Part shown: one piece after another, positions 8,400 to 16,103 of the stretch | How positions within the stretch are numbered: position 1 is the stretch's first letter | Layout: the number at the start of each line of letters is the position of its first letter | NCBI GenBank assembly: GCA_963842955.1 | Contig: CAWJIJ010000008.1 | Coordinates: 186,001-250,000, forward strand | DNA from: JARFQW01 sp963842955 | Lineage (GTDB): Bacteria; Pseudomonadota; Gammaproteobacteria; Steroidobacterales; XN24 | Length of the DNA stretch: 64,000 nt | Direction: 5' to 3' | Made by a program: the position numbers and the translations under genes | The notes under the pieces: generated by a model | Told to the model about the DNA's origin: nothing | Database searches by the model: none | What the model saw: the letters and a program-made list of their open reading frames with translations, nothing else

Positions 8400-9647
8400 T
8401 TGAGCAAGCGCCGAGTGGTCGTCACCGGCATGGGGATTATCTCCCCGGTCGGCAGCTCCCTGGACTCCGCATGGCGGAGTGTCCGCGATGGGCAGAGTGG
8501 TATCGGGCCCATTACCCGGCTCGACGTCAGCAAGTTCTCGACCCGCATTGGCGGTGCGGTGTCGGGCTTCGACGCCGACGATTACGTCTCCCCGCGAGAC
8601 CAGCGCCGCACCGACGAGTTCATGCACTATGGCATTGCGGCGGCCAAGCAGGCTGTGTCCGATTCCGGCCTTGAGATCTCCGAGACCAATGCGCACCGCT
8701 GCGGCGTCGCCATGGGCTCGGGGATCGGCGGCCTCGAAACCATCGAGGCGAACCACAGCAATTATCTCAACGGGGACCACTCGCCCCGCAAGATCTCCCC
8801 GTTCTTTATCCCGGGGAGCATCATCAACATGATTTCCGGACACGTATCAATTGCCTACGGGATGACGGGGCCGAATCTTTCCCTTGTCACTGCCTGCACC
8901 ACGGCCACACACAATATCGGCATCGCGGCCCGGGCTATCGAGTACGGGGATGCGGATGTCATGGTGGCCGGGGGTGCCGAGATGGCCACGACCGTGCTGG
9001 GGCTCGGCGGGTTCTGCTCGTCAAAGGCCCTGTCCACCCGCAATGAGGATCCCGAGCGGGCAAGTCGTCCCTGGGACCTTGAACGGGACGGCTTTGTCCT
9101 GGCCGACGGCGCCGGGGCCGTGCTTCTCGAAGAGTATGAGCATGCCCGGGCCCGGGGCGCGAACATCTATGGCGAGCTCATCGGGTTTGGCATGAGCGGC
9201 GATGCGCACCACATTACGGCGCCGCTGGAGAACGGGGAGGGCGCGCGCCAGTGCATGGCGAACGCCCTGCGCGATGCCGGAATCAACGCCGAGGACGTCG
9301 ACTATGTGAACGCCCACGGCACCTCTACGCCACTGGGTGACAAGGCCGAAACCGTGGCCATCAAGCGGGCGTTCGGCGCTCATGCCGAACAGCTGGCCGT
9401 GAGTTCCACGAAGTCCATGACGGGCCATCTGCTGGGCGCCGCCGGTGCCGTCGAGGCGATCTTTTCGCTGCTAGCGATCCGCGACGGCGTGCTGCCGCCA
9501 ACGATCAACCTGGACAACCCGGATCCTGAGTGTGACCTGGACTACGTCCCCAATACCGCGCGGGATGCCCGGGTCGATGTGGCGATTTCCAACTCCTTCG
9601 GTTTCGGCGGCACCAACGGTACCCTGGTTTTCCGTCGTCTCTCCTGA
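8400..9647 (+). CDS. fabF: 3-oxoacyl-ACP synthase II FabF
   Basis: Condensing enzyme that elongates acyl-ACP with malonyl-ACP. The active-site Cys166 is in VTACTTATHN. The two catalytic histidines lie in VNAHGTSTPLGD and SMTGHLLGAAGAVEA. The C terminus SNSFGFGGTNGTLVFRR is characteristic. The start is taken as TTG at 8400, giving the canonical MSKRRVVVTGMG and a seven-base gap to GAGG (8389-8392). The in-frame GTG at 8394 is too close to that site. About 415 residues, normal for FabF. Confidence 0.96.
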   Translation: MSKRRVVVTGMGIISPVGSSLDSAWRSVRDGQSGIGPITRLDVSKFSTRIGGAVSGFDADDYVSPRDQRRTDEFMHYGIAAAKQAVSDSGLEISETNAHRCGVAMGSGIGGLETIEANHSNYLNGDHSPRKISPFFIPGSIINMISGHVSIAYGMTGPNLSLVTACTTATHNIGIAARAIEYGDADVMVAGGAEMATTVLGLGGFCSSKALSTRNEDPERASRPWDLERDGFVLADGAGAVLLEEYEHARARGANIYGELIGFGMSGDAHHITAPLENGEGARQCMANALRDAGINAEDVDYVNAHGTSTPLGDKAETVAIKRAFGAHAEQLAVSSTKSMTGHLLGAAGAVEAIFSLLAIRDGVLPPTINLDNPDPECDLDYVPNTARDARVDVAISNSFGFGGTNGTLVFRRLS

Positions 9648-9674
9648 GCGCGGCAGACGCGTGTTCTCCCAGCG

Positions 9675-11051
9675 GTGAGTGGCGAGCCGTCGATTCGCGA
9701 ACTGGCGGGCCGCCCGGACCTGCTTACATTGCATCGGGCTCGCCCCGACACCTATCCGTTTCTTCTTGAGAGTGCGGCCCGCGGCACGCCGCAGGGTCGC
9801 TACGACATCCTGTTCCGGACCGTTGCCCAAAGCCTTGTCCTGCACGCGGACGGCCGGCTTACCGGCGAGGGAGAAGCGTCTGCCGGAGGGGATTTTCTGC
9901 GTGGTCTCGATGCCTGGTGGAGCCGCCTGAGGCGCGATACGGTGGCAACAGACCTGCCGTTTCACGGGGGCTGGTTCCTGTTTCTGGGTTATGAACTGGC
10001 CGGGCAGGTCGAGCCGACCCTGCGGCTGCCCGCGGCGGAGGATTTCCCCGTCGCGTTCGCGGTCCGTGCCACCGCGGCGATCGTGGCCGATCGCGATGCC
10101 GGGCTGGTCTGGCTGGTGTCGGAGGAACGTGACGGCGAACTGGCCGACATGGAGGCCGACCTTGAGACCTTCGGGAAACCAGAGGGGGCCGAGGCCCCAT
10201 CGTTCGATGGATCGCTCCTGGAGGGGGCCCTGGAAGAGGAGCCCCCCGAACGCTACATGACCGCCGTGGAACAGGCCCAGCGCTACATCATCGACGGGGA
10301 TATTTTCCAGGCGAATCTGTCCAGGGGCTGGTCCGGCCGGCTCTCGGACGGTGCCGGTCCTGCCGATCTCTACGCTCGCCTGCGCGAATCCAATCCGGGG
10401 CCCTTCGCGGGCCTGGCCTGCTGGGCCGGCCAGGCCGTGGTCAGCAGTTCCCCCGAGCGGCTGCTGCGGATACGACAGGGCGTGGCGGAAACGCGGCCGA
10501 TCGCGGGCACGCGGCCACGGGGCTCCGGGGGGGCAGAGGACGACGCGTTGCTCGCGGAGCTGATCGCCCACCCGAAGGAACGGGCCGAACACATCATGCT
10601 GATCGACCTGGAGCGCAATGATCTGGGCAGGATCGCTTGTCCGGGCACCGTGTCCGTCGATGAACTGATGGTTCTCGAGAGCTATGCCCACGTACATCAC
10701 ATCGTGTCCAATATTCGCGCGGAAGTGCGCGACGAAATCACCCCGGGAGACGCGATCCGGGCCCTGTTTCCGGGCGGGACCATCACCGGGTGTCCGAAAG
10801 TGCGCTGCATGGAGATCATTGCCGAACTGGAGGGCCGGGCCCGCGGGCCGTATACCGGATCCATGGGCTATCTCAACCGTGATGGCAGCCTGGATCTCAA
10901 TATCCTGATCCGGAGTGTTCATCTCGCCGGGCGGGAGGTTCGCTTCCGGGCCGGCGGCGGCATCGTGGTGGACTCCCGGCCCGAACCGGAGCTGGAAGAA
11001 ACACGGGCCAAGGCACGGGGTCTGCGTCTTGCTCTCGAGGGTGAGCCTTGA
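9675..11051 (+). CDS. pabB: aminodeoxychorismate synthase component I PabB
   Basis: Converts chorismate plus ammonia to 4-amino-4-deoxychorismate in folate synthesis, with the glutaminase PabA supplied elsewhere. The 458-residue protein has a divergent N-terminal half and a conserved chorismate-binding C-terminal half. Motifs there include DIFQANLSRGW, SSSPERLL, RPIAGTRPRG, LIDLERNDLGRI, FPGGTITGCPK and YTGSMGYLNRDG. The PIAGT motif fits PabB/TrpE families; location directly before pabC favours PabB over TrpE. GTG start at 9675; stop overlaps the pabC start. Confidence 0.93.
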   Translation: MSGEPSIRELAGRPDLLTLHRARPDTYPFLLESAARGTPQGRYDILFRTVAQSLVLHADGRLTGEGEASAGGDFLRGLDAWWSRLRRDTVATDLPFHGGWFLFLGYELAGQVEPTLRLPAAEDFPVAFAVRATAAIVADRDAGLVWLVSEERDGELADMEADLETFGKPEGAEAPSFDGSLLEGALEEEPPERYMTAVEQAQRYIIDGDIFQANLSRGWSGRLSDGAGPADLYARLRESNPGPFAGLACWAGQAVVSSSPERLLRIRQGVAETRPIAGTRPRGSGGAEDDALLAELIAHPKERAEHIMLIDLERNDLGRIACPGTVSVDELMVLESYAHVHHIVSNIRAEVRDEITPGDAIRALFPGGTITGCPKVRCMEIIAELEGRARGPYTGSMGYLNRDGSLDLNILIRSVHLAGREVRFRAGGGIVVDSRPEPELEETRAKARGLRLALEGEP

Positions 11052-11872
11052 ACCCGCAGGACACCATGAACATGATTCCGGCTTCCGACCGGGGCCTCCA
11101 GTATGGCGATGGCCTCTTCGAGACCATGCGGATCTGGCAGGGGACGATCCCGCTGCTGCCCCATCACCTGGCCCGGCTGACATCGGGCCTGGCCCGGCTC
11201 GCATTCCCGGTTCTGGAGCATTCGGTCCTGGAAGACGCGGTTGTCGGCGCGCTGGCACGAACTCCGGGCCGCGAGGGGGTGCTGAAACTCACGGTTACCC
11301 GGGGCGATGGAGGACGGGGCTACGCGCCACCGGAGCCAGCGCGTCCAAGGATTCTCGTAGCGCTCCATTCGCTTCCCCGCTGGCGCGAGGGGCTACCCTG
11401 GGTCGGTGCCCGATGTGGCCGGTGCCGAACGTTGCTGGGGCGCAATCCCGCGACCGCGGGCCTCAAGCACCTTTCCCGGATTGAACAGGTTCTCGGAGCG
11501 GCTGAAGTCGCGGCCGCGGGGTGGGACGAGGGCTTCATGTGCGACGAGGCGGGGCAGGTCATCGAGGGGACACGGGCCAACGTTTTCGCGCTGATCGGAG
11601 ACACGCTGGTGACGCCTGGCCTTGACCGGGCCGGTGTTGCAGGGGTCTTGCGGGACCGGGTGATGGCTTGGGCCGGAAGGGTGGGAATGGACCTGGAGGT
11701 GCGCTCATTGTCTTATGATGCGCTGATGATGGCTGACGAGATTTTCCTGTCCAGCAGTGTTTTCGGCCTGTGGCCGGTGGCGGAGCTTGGAGCAGGGCGC
11801 TGGAGCGGTTTCGCCCGGTGCCGGCAGGTGGCCGAGGGGCTGGCCGGGGAGGACGTACCTTGGCTCGCCTGA
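11048..11872 (+). CDS. pabC: aminodeoxychorismate lyase PabC
   Basis: PLP-dependent lyase releasing pyruvate from aminodeoxychorismate to give p-aminobenzoate. The 274-residue fold type IV protein has the early motif SDRGLQYGDGLFETMR, the Schiff-base lysine Lys140 in LKHLSRIEQ, and the cofactor-phosphate segment around GTRANVFALIG. TTG start at 11048 overlaps the pabB stop (TTGA), implying coupled translation of the two pathway steps. Confidence 0.93.
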   Translation: MNPQDTMNMIPASDRGLQYGDGLFETMRIWQGTIPLLPHHLARLTSGLARLAFPVLEHSVLEDAVVGALARTPGREGVLKLTVTRGDGGRGYAPPEPARPRILVALHSLPRWREGLPWVGARCGRCRTLLGRNPATAGLKHLSRIEQVLGAAEVAAAGWDEGFMCDEAGQVIEGTRANVFALIGDTLVTPGLDRAGVAGVLRDRVMAWAGRVGMDLEVRSLSYDALMMADEIFLSSSVFGLWPVAELGAGRWSGFARCRQVAEGLAGEDVPWLA

Positions 11873-12894
11873 TTCGGATCATGGGGATCTTGCTCGCGGT
11901 GCTCGGAATCGCCGCTGCGGTGACCTGGTTCGGCGGAAAGGCCTGGCTGCAGGACTACCTCGAGACACCGCTCGCCGTCGAGGCGCCGCGCATCCTGGAC
12001 GTGCCGGCCGGGTCCTCTCTAAAGGGCATTGCCGAGGACCTTGCCGGGGAAGGCGTCCTGGAGCATCCCGCGGTCCTGACGGCCTGGGCCCGACATACCG
12101 GAGACGCCGCGAGAATTCGCGCAGGGGAGTACGAGCTGACGCCGGACACGACCGCGCAGGGGCTCATCGACCTGCTCGTACGCGGGCAGGCCGTCTTGCA
12201 TTCCCTGACTTTCGTGGAAGGCTGGACGTTCAGGCAGATGCAGGCGGCGCTGGACGCGCATCCGGCCCTGGTCCGGACGGAAGCCGGAGTCGACCCGGAA
12301 CGGCTGATGCGCGAGCTGGGAATGCCTGAGATGGCCCCCGAGGGCTGGTTCCTGCCGGAAACCTACCGGTTTTCCCGGGGAACGAAGGACCTGGTGATTC
12401 TCCGCCAGGCGTTTGAGGCGATGCAGGCGGCTCTGGCGCAGACCTGGGCGGCGCGGGAGGAAGGACTCCCCCTTGAGGATCCCTACGAGGCGCTGATCCT
12501 TGCGTCCATCGTGGAACGGGAGACCGGACTGGACGCCGAGCGCGCCCAGGTGGCCGGAGTCTTCGTGCGGAGACTCAGGAAGGGCATGCGCCTGCAAACG
12601 GACCCGACAGTCATCTATGGCCTCGGCGAGGATTTCGACGGCGATCTGAAGCGGGCGGACCTGCGCCGCGACACCCCCTGGAACACTTACACCAGAGCGG
12701 GGCTTCCGCCGACTCCCATCGCAATGCCGGGGCTGGCCTCGCTGGAAGCGGCTGTGAATCCCGTGGAGGGCAAGGCCCTGTATTTCGTGGCCACGGGTAA
12801 GGGGGATGGGAGCCACCAGTTTTCGGCCACTCTCGAAGAGCACAACCGCGCGGTGGCCGAATACCTCCGCCGCCTGCGCCAGGGTGGTCGATGA
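11860..12894 (+). CDS. mltG: endolytic murein transglycosylase MltG (YceG family)
   Basis: Inner-membrane endolytic transglycosylase that cuts nascent glycan strands. One N-terminal membrane helix at about residues 6-26 is followed by a LysM-like region and the catalytic YceG domain. The catalytic Glu is Glu219 in ILASIVERETGLDAER, close to the position in E. coli. Other hallmarks are LQTDPTVIYG and NTYTRAGLPPTPIAMPG. TTG 11860 was preferred over the upstream frame opening at 11770. It lies six bases after GGGGAGGA and overlaps the pabC end, giving the usual 344 residues. Confidence 0.93.
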   Translation: MARLIRIMGILLAVLGIAAAVTWFGGKAWLQDYLETPLAVEAPRILDVPAGSSLKGIAEDLAGEGVLEHPAVLTAWARHTGDAARIRAGEYELTPDTTAQGLIDLLVRGQAVLHSLTFVEGWTFRQMQAALDAHPALVRTEAGVDPERLMRELGMPEMAPEGWFLPETYRFSRGTKDLVILRQAFEAMQAALAQTWAAREEGLPLEDPYEALILASIVERETGLDAERAQVAGVFVRRLRKGMRLQTDPTVIYGLGEDFDGDLKRADLRRDTPWNTYTRAGLPPTPIAMPGLASLEAAVNPVEGKALYFVATGKGDGSHQFSATLEEHNRAVAEYLRRLRQGGR

Positions 12895-12918
12895 CGGGCA
12901 AATGATGACGAGCAAGCC

Positions 12919-13551
12919 ATGAGCCGGGGACGATTTGTCACACTCGAGGGTGCGGAGGGTGCCGGCAAGAGCACAACCCTGAAACACGCCGCGGCGGTCC
13001 TCGTGGAGGCGGGCCTGGACGTGGACGTGACGCGGGAACCCGGCGGCACGCAGCGTGCCGAATCGATACGCCGGATCTTGCTGGAGCGCGGCGAAGAGCC
13101 GATGACGGATCTCGCCGAACTGCTGTTGATGTTTGCCGGCCGAAGTCTGCACCTGGAGAATCGCATCAGGCCCGCACTGGCGTCCGGCCGCTGGGTCCTT
13201 TGTGACCGCTTTACCGACGCAACCTGGGCCTACCAGGGGGGCGGGCGTGGCCTGTCCGGAGAGTGGATCGGCCAGCTGGAGGGCTGGACCCAGGATGGTC
13301 TGCAGCCGGACCTTACGCTGCTCCTGGACCTGGACCCGGAGGTGGGGCTGGCCCGGATTCGGGGCCGTGGTGAGCCGGATCGCTTCGAAGTCGAGCGCCT
13401 GGCGTTTTTTCACCGCGTACGGGAAACCTACCTGCGGCGGGCAACTGCCGACCCGGACCGGTTTCGGATCATCGACGCCTCCGGGACACCGGAGAGCGTC
13501 CGGGCTGAAGTTAGCAACCACATTAACGAGTATATTCAATCCATTGATTGA
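12919..13551 (+). CDS. tmk: thymidylate kinase Tmk
   Basis: Phosphorylates dTMP to dTDP. The P-loop GAEGAGKST is at residues 11-19. It is followed by the dTMP-binding motif TREPGGTQRAESIR, the CDRFTDATWAYQGGGRG segment and a short LID region RGRGEPDRFE. 210 residues, standard for the family. It is the usual neighbour between mltG and holB. The C terminus overlaps the proposed holB start. Confidence 0.96.
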   Translation: MSRGRFVTLEGAEGAGKSTTLKHAAAVLVEAGLDVDVTREPGGTQRAESIRRILLERGEEPMTDLAELLLMFAGRSLHLENRIRPALASGRWVLCDRFTDATWAYQGGGRGLSGEWIGQLEGWTQDGLQPDLTLLLDLDPEVGLARIRGRGEPDRFEVERLAFFHRVRETYLRRATADPDRFRIIDASGTPESVRAEVSNHINEYIQSID

Positions 13552-14527
13552 AAACAGATTTCCATGGCATAAGTCCCTGGTATCCGATCTCAACACGGCG
13601 ATCGACGGAGACCGCCTGGGGCACGGCTTGCTGATCGAGGGACCGCACGGGCTCGGCAAGCTTGACCTGGCCTTCCTGGTCGCCGGCGCCGTACTGGACA
13701 AGACTCCGGTCGTCGAGGACGGCCGGGTTCAGCCGCCATCGCACCCGGATTTCCGGTGGGTCACACTGGAAACGGACGACAAGGGTCGGCTGCGAAAACA
13801 GGTCACGGTCGACCAGGTTCGGGAGGCCTGTCGCGCGCTGTCTCTTACCAGCTATGCCGGCGGCGCCAAGGTGACAGTCGTCGCGCCGGCCGAGCGAATG
13901 AACCGTAATGCGGCCAACAGTCTCCTGAAGACCCTGGAGGAACCCAACCCGGACACGCTCCTGATCCTGGTAAGGGCGCGAACCGATACGCTTCCAGCGA
14001 CGATCGCCAGTCGCTGCCAGCGCTTGCGGGTGCCGATTCCTGAGACCGGAGACGCTGAGTTGTGGCTCAGGGAGCGGCACGGGGACGCCGACTGGCCGAG
14101 ACTCCTGCATCTTGCCGGGGGTGCGCCGCTGACGGCCGCGGACTACGCGACCGCCGGTTACGAGGCCGTGGACGGGCGCTTCAGCGAACACATGGCGGGG
14201 CTGCTCTGCGGTCGCATGGACCCGATCGAGGTGGCCGCTGAATGGGCCAGTGCGGACCAGGGCCTGGAGGGGTGCCTGCGCTGGCTGTCGGCCTGGACGG
14301 ACCACGTGGCGTGGCGGCGGCAGACCGGAAGCTGGCGGGTTCAGCCTCCGGTGGAAACCCCGGAAACCGTGATCGATGCCATACCCGCGGCCTGGATCTA
14401 TTGGTATCGTGATGAGGTCCATCGGGCGATGAGACGCATGGATGGCGCCCTGAACGTGGAACTGACACTGGAAAATCTGCTGGTGCCATGGGCCCAGGGC
14501 CTGGAACCGCAGGAGGGACATGGATGA
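13544..14527 (+). CDS. holB: DNA polymerase III delta-prime subunit HolB, zinc module missing
   Basis: Clamp-loader subunit. The 327-residue protein shows a degenerate P-loop (EGPHGLGKLDLA), the VDQVREACRALSLTSYAGGAKV segment, APAERMNRNAANSLLKTLEEP and the sensor-1 motif IASRCQ. The zinc-binding cysteine cluster usually found between the P-loop and the HPD sequence is not present; only VVEDGRVQPPSHPDF remains there. The start is uncertain. TTG 13544 overlaps the tmk stop and begins LIENRFPWH, and no better codon lies downstream. The stop overlaps the pilZ start. Confidence 0.9.
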   Translation: MIENRFPWHKSLVSDLNTAIDGDRLGHGLLIEGPHGLGKLDLAFLVAGAVLDKTPVVEDGRVQPPSHPDFRWVTLETDDKGRLRKQVTVDQVREACRALSLTSYAGGAKVTVVAPAERMNRNAANSLLKTLEEPNPDTLLILVRARTDTLPATIASRCQRLRVPIPETGDAELWLRERHGDADWPRLLHLAGGAPLTAADYATAGYEAVDGRFSEHMAGLLCGRMDPIEVAAEWASADQGLEGCLRWLSAWTDHVAWRRQTGSWRVQPPVETPETVIDAIPAAWIYWYRDEVHRAMRRMDGALNVELTLENLLVPWAQGLEPQEGHG

Positions 14528-14868
14528 GTGCGAGCAAGCCGGGGCTTCTGACCCTGACTATCAAGGACAAGAGTGCCCTCTACCTGGCCTACATGCCGTA
14601 CATCACGAACGGCGGGCTCTTTATTCCTACTTCCAGCGTCTATCGCCTCGGTGACGAGGTGTTCATGCTGCTCAATCTCATGGGCGAGGACGAACGGCTC
14701 CCGGTGGCGGGGCGCGTTATCTGGGTGACGCCAAAGGGCGCTCAGGGCAAACGCACGGCCGGCATAGGCGTGCAGTTCAGCGAGCAGGACCGGGGCGCCA
14801 CGCAGCGCAAGATCGAGGCCTACCTGGCCGGCGCCGTCGCCGGCGAGAAAGCCACTCATACCATGTAG
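14524..14868 (+). CDS. pilZ: type IV pilus-type PilZ domain protein
   Basis: 114-residue single PilZ-domain protein. In the canonical PilZ of type IV pili the c-di-GMP RxxxR motif is absent, and here too no such motif precedes the beta-barrel. Conserved parts include TLTIKDKSALYLAYMPYITNGGLFIPT, a GDEVFMLLNL strand and GRVIWVTPKGAQG..AGIGVQF. ATG 14524 overlaps the holB stop and follows GGAGGGAC. Its location after holB is the standard gammaproteobacterial one. It is needed for pilus biogenesis in pseudomonads (established for the family). Confidence 0.92.
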   Translation: MSASKPGLLTLTIKDKSALYLAYMPYITNGGLFIPTSSVYRLGDEVFMLLNLMGEDERLPVAGRVIWVTPKGAQGKRTAGIGVQFSEQDRGATQRKIEAYLAGAVAGEKATHTM

Positions 14869-14910
14869 CGCTGAACGGCAGGCCGGGCCCCGCAGGCGCT
14901 GGCCTGTGGA

Positions 14911-15969
14911 TTAGCCGGTACGGTCCCCGTCGCTCATGCTCAGGCCGCCGTCCAGCACGCTGGCGTTGAAGCCGCGCTCACTGAGAAGATAGGCGGCCGC
15001 CGAGCTGCGCCGGCCGGTATCGCAGATCACGACGTAGGGCACTTCCGTGTCGAGGCTGCTCAGCCGCATGCGCAGGAAGTACAGCGGGATGTTCACCGCG
15101 TCATCCGGATGATAGTTCTGAAATTCGCTTGGCAGGCGGACGTCCAGCCACTTCCCGCCGCCGGCAATGATCTCGCTGGCCCGTTCCGAGCTGACCCAGT
15201 CGAGCATGGGCTCGTTGAGCAGCGTCTTGAAGTCGTCCTTGCCCAGGCGCATCAGCGAGCCGTCCATGAGCATGGTAACCGTGGCATTGCGCTTGGCCTC
15301 GGAGATCAGCGCTTCTTCGCCGAAGGTATCGCCCATGCCGAGCTCGGCGAGCTTGATACCTTCCTTGTTGAGCGGGGTTTCCCTGGTAACGCCCGCGCGG
15401 CCCTTCGTGATGACGTAGAAATAATCGCCCTCGTCGCCTTGCCGGATGACCACATCGCCTTCGCGAACGTTGACCTGCTGCATGCGCATGAAGATGGCCT
15501 GGATATTCGCGGCAGGAATCCGGTGAAACGCGCGGGTCCTCAGGAGATTGGTCATCCAGTCTTCGCTGGCGGCCTCGATGCCCTGCTGAATCTCAGTGAC
15601 TTCGTAGGTTCCCGTCTGGTCCCACGTAAGCATGACGTCGAGAATTTCCGAGTCGATTTCAATATATCGGACGCGGCTGCTGGCCCGTGCGCTCACGCCT
15701 CGGGGCAGGGCGGGCGCAAGCGGGTACTTGCCCTTGGACGTGCCCGCTTCCACCTGACCGACGACCTTGTCGTCGTCAACGTACTCGACGCTCCCGCTCA
15801 AGAGATAAACGCTAACGGGTCGCGCGTCTCCTTTCTGGAAAAGGTACGTTCCCGCCTGGACCTCCCTGACCTCGGTCTTGTCCACGAGAGCCACGATGTT
15901 CTCTCGCTTTAATCCGTTGAGAGGCGACAGTTTCCTCAGTTCGTTGATGTCAATCGCGGTGTCCGTCAT
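14911..15969 (-). CDS. double cyclic-nucleotide-binding domain / rhodanese fusion protein
   Basis: 352-residue cytosolic sensor-like protein. Residues about 10-120 form a first, degenerate cNMP-binding jelly roll. Residues about 150-260 form a second, better conserved one (VREGDVVIRQGDEGDYFYVI, GDTFGEEALISEAKRNATV). Residues about 265-340 are a rhodanese domain with the active-site loop VVICDTGRRSSAAA, so the catalytic cysteine is present. No DNA-binding domain is visible. ATG 15969 was chosen because the conserved start begins there; the open frame extends to 16053. Converges with pilZ. The ligand and sulfur or phosphate substrate are unknown. Confidence 0.85.
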   Translation of the reverse strand: MTDTAIDINELRKLSPLNGLKRENIVALVDKTEVREVQAGTYLFQKGDARPVSVYLLSGSVEYVDDDKVVGQVEAGTSKGKYPLAPALPRGVSARASSRVRYIEIDSEILDVMLTWDQTGTYEVTEIQQGIEAASEDWMTNLLRTRAFHRIPAANIQAIFMRMQQVNVREGDVVIRQGDEGDYFYVITKGRAGVTRETPLNKEGIKLAELGMGDTFGEEALISEAKRNATVTMLMDGSLMRLGKDDFKTLLNEPMLDWVSSERASEIIAGGGKWLDVRLPSEFQNYHPDDAVNIPLYFLRMRLSSLDTEVPYVVICDTGRRSSAAAYLLSERGFNASVLDGGLSMSDGDRTG

Positions 15970-16103
15970 GTTGACTCTCTGACGTTCGCTCCATGTCGTC
16001 CGTTTATCTTCATCCGCGGAGCCGGTTAGCGACTCCGCGCAGGCCGCGAGCATAGCACAGCCTTTGCTGGCCGGGCCTGTCCGCCGTGGCGGGCTTCAGC
16101 GTT

